The translations under genes were made by a program, and so were the position numbers. This document shows positions 28,444 through 32,116 of a DNA stretch of 32,116 nucleotides, one piece after another. The notes under the pieces were generated by a model, which worked only from the letters and a program-made list of their open reading frames with translations, was not told the origin of the DNA and did not search any database. The stretch comes from Chara braunii (Eukaryota > Streptophyta > Charophyceae > Charales > Characeae): the NCBI GenBank assembly GCA_003427395.1, contig BFEA01000270.1:1218496-1250611 (forward strand), read 5' to 3'. The stretch's first letter is position 1. Each line of letters begins with the position of its first letter.

Positions 28444-28504
<61 letters not shown>
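28331..28504. repeat. Duplicated segment ending in (CA)n, copy 2
   Basis: The second copy of 27930-28098, about 401 bases downstream, ending in a long CA array (28441-28504). Confidence 0.93.
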
Positions 28505-28506
<2 letters not shown>

Positions 28507-28534
28507 GGAGAAGGGAGAGAGAACGCAGGCTTAC

Positions 28535-28658
28535 CTTGGACATCACAAACAAGCTCTAACTGCTCCTCCAGCAGCGTCTTCAGCCTACTGTAACCGGGAA
28601 ATCCAGCAACATATAGCACATCATCCAGATCACGGAATTTCCCTGCATCATCGCCTTT
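28535..28658 (-). CDS. Candidate internal exon of an unknown host gene
   Basis: On the minus strand a T-rich stretch ending TTTTGTAG precedes 124 bases open in one frame. They end CAAG before GTAAGCC, a strong donor. The peptide begins KGDDAGKFRDLDDVLYVAGF and continues with PGYSRLKTLLEEQLELVCDV, an ordinary globular composition with a likely amphipathic helix. I cannot name the family. Codon usage is not biased by repeats, and the exon sits between a CA microsatellite (in the downstream intron) and a duplicated copy of its own acceptor (about 28713-28735). It is the best candidate for real host coding sequence in the window. Confidence 0.5.
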
Positions 28659-29765
28659 CTACAAAAAAAATAAAGTCAGTGTACACCAAATTGTCCTCAT
28701 CATGTTCCTTGAATTATCGCCTTTCTACAAAACAAACAAAGTCGCAAAGGACCTGCAAAAACACGGAGTGAGAACACTGCTGATTTCTGAGTTTTGCCGC
28801 CGGAATGTATGCCTTGCTCAGATTCCCTCGTTCTGCTGAGTTTTCAAAGTTTGTGTGTGTGCGTGCTTTGCTAGTCCACGTGCCTGTCTGAATGCTTGTC
28901 AAGCCGAGTGTGTGTGTCGCCCGTCAGGGCACTTATTTGTTTGCGAGGCCCGTGGGGCCAGTACTTACCTGTGGCCGTGACTTTGAGGGTTGCAGCAGGG
29001 AAAAACACTCATGTGGCCGAAGGGGTAGCGTAGGGCCCACTCAAGTGGTGGTAGGTAGGTACCGGTAGTACTTGAGGAGCTATAAACCGAGCAGAAGAAG
29101 ACAAAAAGTTAGTACCTTGAGGGGTAGAGGTCCAGTAGGTACAGTCTAGGGCCTGTAGAGGTAGATATCAGGTCCGCAATAATGTTTTCCTCCGAAACAG
29201 AGGTGGTACCAGTTGCTTGGAGGCCGCGCGGCCTGGAAGTAACCGCCCAGGAGGCTGGTAGGCCGCTATATCTCCAGGAGGCGCGAGTAGCTCCTCATTT
29301 GCTGCATGCAAGTTTGGGCGTCATGCTGCTGGAGCACCTGGAGGTTGAGTGCTAGTGTGAGGCGCTAGGGGAAGGAGCGCCAGGGGTCTCACCTCAGCTA
29401 TGATGGACAGCGCCTGGTAGGAGGAGAAAAAGAAAGGGACTAGGGAGGAGAGCGGCCTGGGGTACTTACCTGGCAATGGTGGGCACCATCTTCATCTCCT
29501 TCGTAGGCACAGCATCTGGAAGCCCCCTACTGGCGTAGCGCTACACCAAGAAGGCTTCAAGGCAGAGTCAGGCATTGCAGCCTGAAGAGTGGAGGATATA
29601 GCTGGTTTGCGTTGCCTTTTGAGCATCGGGCAAGGCCCCTAGTAGTCCACCATAGCCAGGACCTGTCAGAGGTGGAGGAAGATGGAGGACATGGCTATGG
29701 TGGACCTCATATTGTGCTGGCAGAAGATGAGGGATTTGGACATTTGTTCTGGATCTGTCATTAAT
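28659..29765. other. Mostly non-coding, with minus-strand exon-like pieces
   Basis: No full gene is supported. On the minus strand, donors of the form CAG/GTAAGTAC appear at about 28964-28976 and 29464-29474. A 21-base piece between CCTACCAG and GTGAGACC lies near 29390-29412. A piece coding VLQQHDAQTCMQQMRSYSRLLE lies near 29270-29340. These resemble the pieces at 19830-20000 on the plus strand. A TATAAA-like sequence is at about 29081-29086. Confidence 0.35.
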
Positions 29766-30457
29766 TGTTATTATGATTTTTATTGTTGAATACGAGAGGG
29801 GGAGATAAGGAGGAGGAGATTGGTTGGCGATGAGAAGGGGGATTTGTCATTGGTCTTTTGCCGGTGTACATTGCAATGAACCCAGTCAGGAGAGAAACTC
29901 GTCAAGTGTCGAAATACAAGATGTCTCAGCGCTGATAAATGTCTGCAAAATAATCCTGAAATGTGATCTGTAATACAATGTCTCATAACTAGAGGACAAA
30001 GCAGATAGGAGGGAGAGTAGACTAAGAGGGTGGAAGAGAAAGTATCCATCAATGTCTCTGTAGATAGATCTCCCTCAATCCATACTTCTTCTTCGGGCGT
30101 CTCCCCACATCCACGTCAGCAAACAGTGTCCCAGAAACGAGTCTTACGAGATCTGATCACAACATAGTGCCACGTAGGCACAGATCTCCCATGAAGACGT
30201 CTCTGCAGTGCGAAATGTCGACAGCATCAACAGGTAAGTTCCCCCCTCTCTCACTCCATCAATCCCACAGTTCCTGATCTCCCTCCTTGTCGCATCCCCA
30301 ATCTGTGTCGAAGACAGTGTGGCATGCACCACGTCAGCAATGCCAAAGACAGCGTGGCAAGTGCCACATCAGCATCCCACATTCATTTGCTTTTGCAATT
30401 GGACGACCTTGTATTTCCTTGTGTATTTGCACTTCGAAATTGGCCAGGATCATAACA
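29766..30457 (+). repeat. Candidate 5' LTR of a second gypsy element
   Basis: It starts TGTTATTATG and ends GATCATAACA (TGTTAT inverted at the end), followed directly by a primer-site-like motif and a gag remnant. The right end is fairly convincing. The left end could instead be the TGTTGAATACG at about 29783. The partner LTR is not in the window. Confidence 0.4.
30310..30378. repeat. 35-bp tandem repeat, two units
   Basis: Units at 30310-30344 and 30345-30378, sharing AAGACAG.GTGGCA and CCAC.TCAGCA. They contain TGGCA/TGCCA half-palindromes, and a related GTGCCACGTAGGCAC lies near 30167-30181. They may be regulatory sites in the LTR. Confidence 0.8.
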
Positions 30458-31098
30458 TGGGTATGAGAGCGGATTATATTTTCTGGCGAGAGTCGACTTT
30501 GCCGTCCCAACCCCTAAATGTTAACGTTTTCACGGCCTGGGATGCCAGGATCACAGCCGTAGAGACCAGATTGGCCTCGATGGACGCCACCCTGCAACGA
30601 CTATCAGATGCTTTTTTCAGGCAGCTTCCACCATCTCCTACCCCTACTCCCACTCCTACTCCACCCACTCCTCCTTTTACCCCTTTACCCGTGACCCCAC
30701 CACCACAGCAATACCATCTTGAAATTGTGCCCAGACAGGGACCGAGTTCTGGTTATGTACAGCCTGAACAGTTGTATCCCAAGATGGCCCAGCCTGAGAA
30801 GTTCACTGGGGAAGATCCCAAAGTGGACATCTCAGACTGGATAGCCCAAATGAGGTCTTACCTCAGGGGCTATACCTGACCAGAAGTGGACAAGGTGCAT
30901 GCCACAGTGGCCCTCCGGGCATGGGTTGCGCTGAAGTGGGCAACTTCTGAGGCCAACAAGGCCCGGAAGCAGCTACATGATTGCATTGCTGTGATTGGTC
31001 TTGCATGGGTCCTGGGAACCAACTCACGCAGATGTGCATACATCAAACATCGTCTTCACACTCAATGGACACAGTTGCCACACACGAGACAAAGGTAG
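30457..31098 (+). pseudogene. gag: gag remnant of a second gypsy element
   Basis: The frame opens with ATG at 30457 and carries a helical N-terminal region (ARITAVETRLASMDATLQRL), a Pro/Thr-rich linker and the start of a gypsy capsid domain: AQPEKFTGEDPKVDISDWIA, MRSYLRGYT. A TGA at 30877 interrupts it; the frame resumes with PEVDKVHATVALRAWVALKW and SEANKARKQL, typical of the gag of plant gypsy elements. It differs from the gag at 4082-6055 and so represents another family. No zinc knuckle, protease or RT follows before the window ends. Confidence 0.7.
30458..30470 (+). other. Primer-binding-site-like motif
   Basis: TGGGTATGAGAGC follows the putative LTR end and resembles TGGTATCAGAGC with two changes. 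It is likely a decayed initiator-Met primer site. Confidence 0.45.
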
Positions 31099-32116
31099 AT
31101 GAGAATAGGACCAAGACCCGTCACTTATATTATCAAAAATTATGATTACAATGAGTTCACAGTTCCCTGAGTCAACGCGCTTCAGCGCAATACTAATCCT
31201 ACATCAGATACATCAATGCCACCTTCGTCACTTGTTTCTAGCTCNGGTAAGTGTCCTCCATAACCAGACCTTGAAAGAACACTCTCTCTGTCTCAGTCCC
31301 TTCCTCTCACGATGCATACACACTCTTCTCTCACGAGGATCTACTCTGAATGTCACTCATAGCTATCTACACTAACCCTGCTAAGTCTACACTAATCTGC
31401 TGGGCAGCGATGGCTGCTTCCCTCCAGCGCCCAGCCTTCTTCTTCCCTCAGCGCATCTCCTTCTTCCAGCGCTGCTTCTGCCTGACTAGCGCACAAGTGC
31501 ACCAGCACTTCCACGCATTGAATGCCAGTGGAGATCTGCGTGGAATGAGGCTGGCAGCTCCTTAAATAGTGCTGGCCTCTCCCCGTTGGGTCTGCATTGT
31601 CTCAATTCGGCCTGTCCTCTTGTCCCAGACCCTGCATTGCATGTGTCCCAGAGCATTCCCAATGAAAAGCAACTGCTGTGGAGGCCCTTTGGCNTGGATA
31701 CGAATTTTGAAGTCTGGATCTGGACTGCCCCCATGACTCAGACCAAAAACTGNGACATAACTGTTGACTTCCTTTTGAATAGTCACATCTAGACGAACAG
31801 ACACACTTACTGTCCGAACAGACATCAGCATTGCATATACAGACACAACTTCTCTTCTTTACACGAACAGGCACAATGGCTGCTCGTACAGACACACCTT
31901 ATTCATGACCTACACAACTGCTGNCGAACAGGTAAGTCTTTTGACAATNCCCTTTGCTTCAGGATGTGCCCGTTGATAGAGAACTTGGACTCTTGACCTG
32001 CTTTTCACGTTTCTGAGCCCTGGCGAGATACCTTTTCAGGCTGCTTTACTTTTACATGGCCCACGTTGCTTAATTACAAGGCCTGAGGCCTACATTGGGT
32101 GAAAAAGGCCCTTTCA
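31099..32116. other. Right edge: nothing recognised, five N bases
   Basis: No conserved gene is seen. Donor-like GGTAAGT sequences occur at about 31246 and 31931, and the stretch at 31390-31560 has repeated CAGCGC words. N bases are at 31245, 31694, 31753, 31924 and 31949. Confidence 0.5.

Noticed and set aside
1-32116. CRISPR arrays, bacterial operons, rRNA or tRNA genes
   Set aside because: No regularly spaced repeats with unique spacers, no Shine-Dalgarno-led gene clusters and no tRNA cloverleaf were seen. The content is that of a eukaryotic repeat-rich region.

Overview
The window looks like nuclear DNA of a plant-lineage eukaryote. Supporting signs are a Ty3/gypsy element with the plant-type initiator-Met tRNA primer site, RTE/L1-like LINE remnants with poly(A) tails, GT-AG splice signals, and many (CA)n, (CT)n and (GA)n microsatellites. 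Five unresolved N bases point to a draft assembly. A charophyte alga such as Chara would fit, but that is only an inference. There is no bacterial-style gene organisation, no rRNA, no tRNA and no intact conserved host gene. Almost everything recognisable is retrotransposon, and the coding parts are broken.

Bases 265-18644 form a nested stack that can be peeled apart almost to the base. The outer layer is a 5'-truncated LINE (265-785 and 16724-18644, plus strand, A28 tail, probable 9-bp target duplication GGAAACAAT). It is split by a Ty3/gypsy element at 786-16723, flanked by CTAG. That element has a 937-938 bp LTR pair, a primer binding site, a stop-riddled gag, protease, reverse transcriptase, RNase H, integrase and a polypurine tract. 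Its 5' LTR is itself split by a 1103-bp solo LTR (1130-2232, target duplication CGAGG). Between protease and reverse transcriptase lies about 6 kb (roughly 6.7-12.7 kb) that does not belong to a standard gypsy pol. It holds an intact 135-codon frame and a decayed frame of about 306 codons, neither of which I recognise. This is the least explained part of the window.

Bases 18655-22084 hold host or repeat DNA: microsatellites, a copy of a dispersed repeat, an LTR-like stretch with short exon-like pieces, and a C/T/G-rich degenerate repeat. A second, minus-strand, 5'-truncated LINE (22085-25524) is inserted into another copy of that dispersed repeat. The first copy (19196-19495) preserves the empty site, and no target duplication is evident at the filled one.

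Bases 25525-29765 are dominated by (CT)n/(GT)n/(CA)n tracts, a 39-bp minisatellite, strong hairpins, several direct duplications and a dispersed palindrome-containing repeat. One good candidate host exon lies here on the minus strand (28535-28658). From about 29766 a second gypsy-type element begins (LTR-like sequence, primer-site-like motif, gag remnant). The right edge (31.1-32.1 kb) shows nothing recognisable and contains the N bases.
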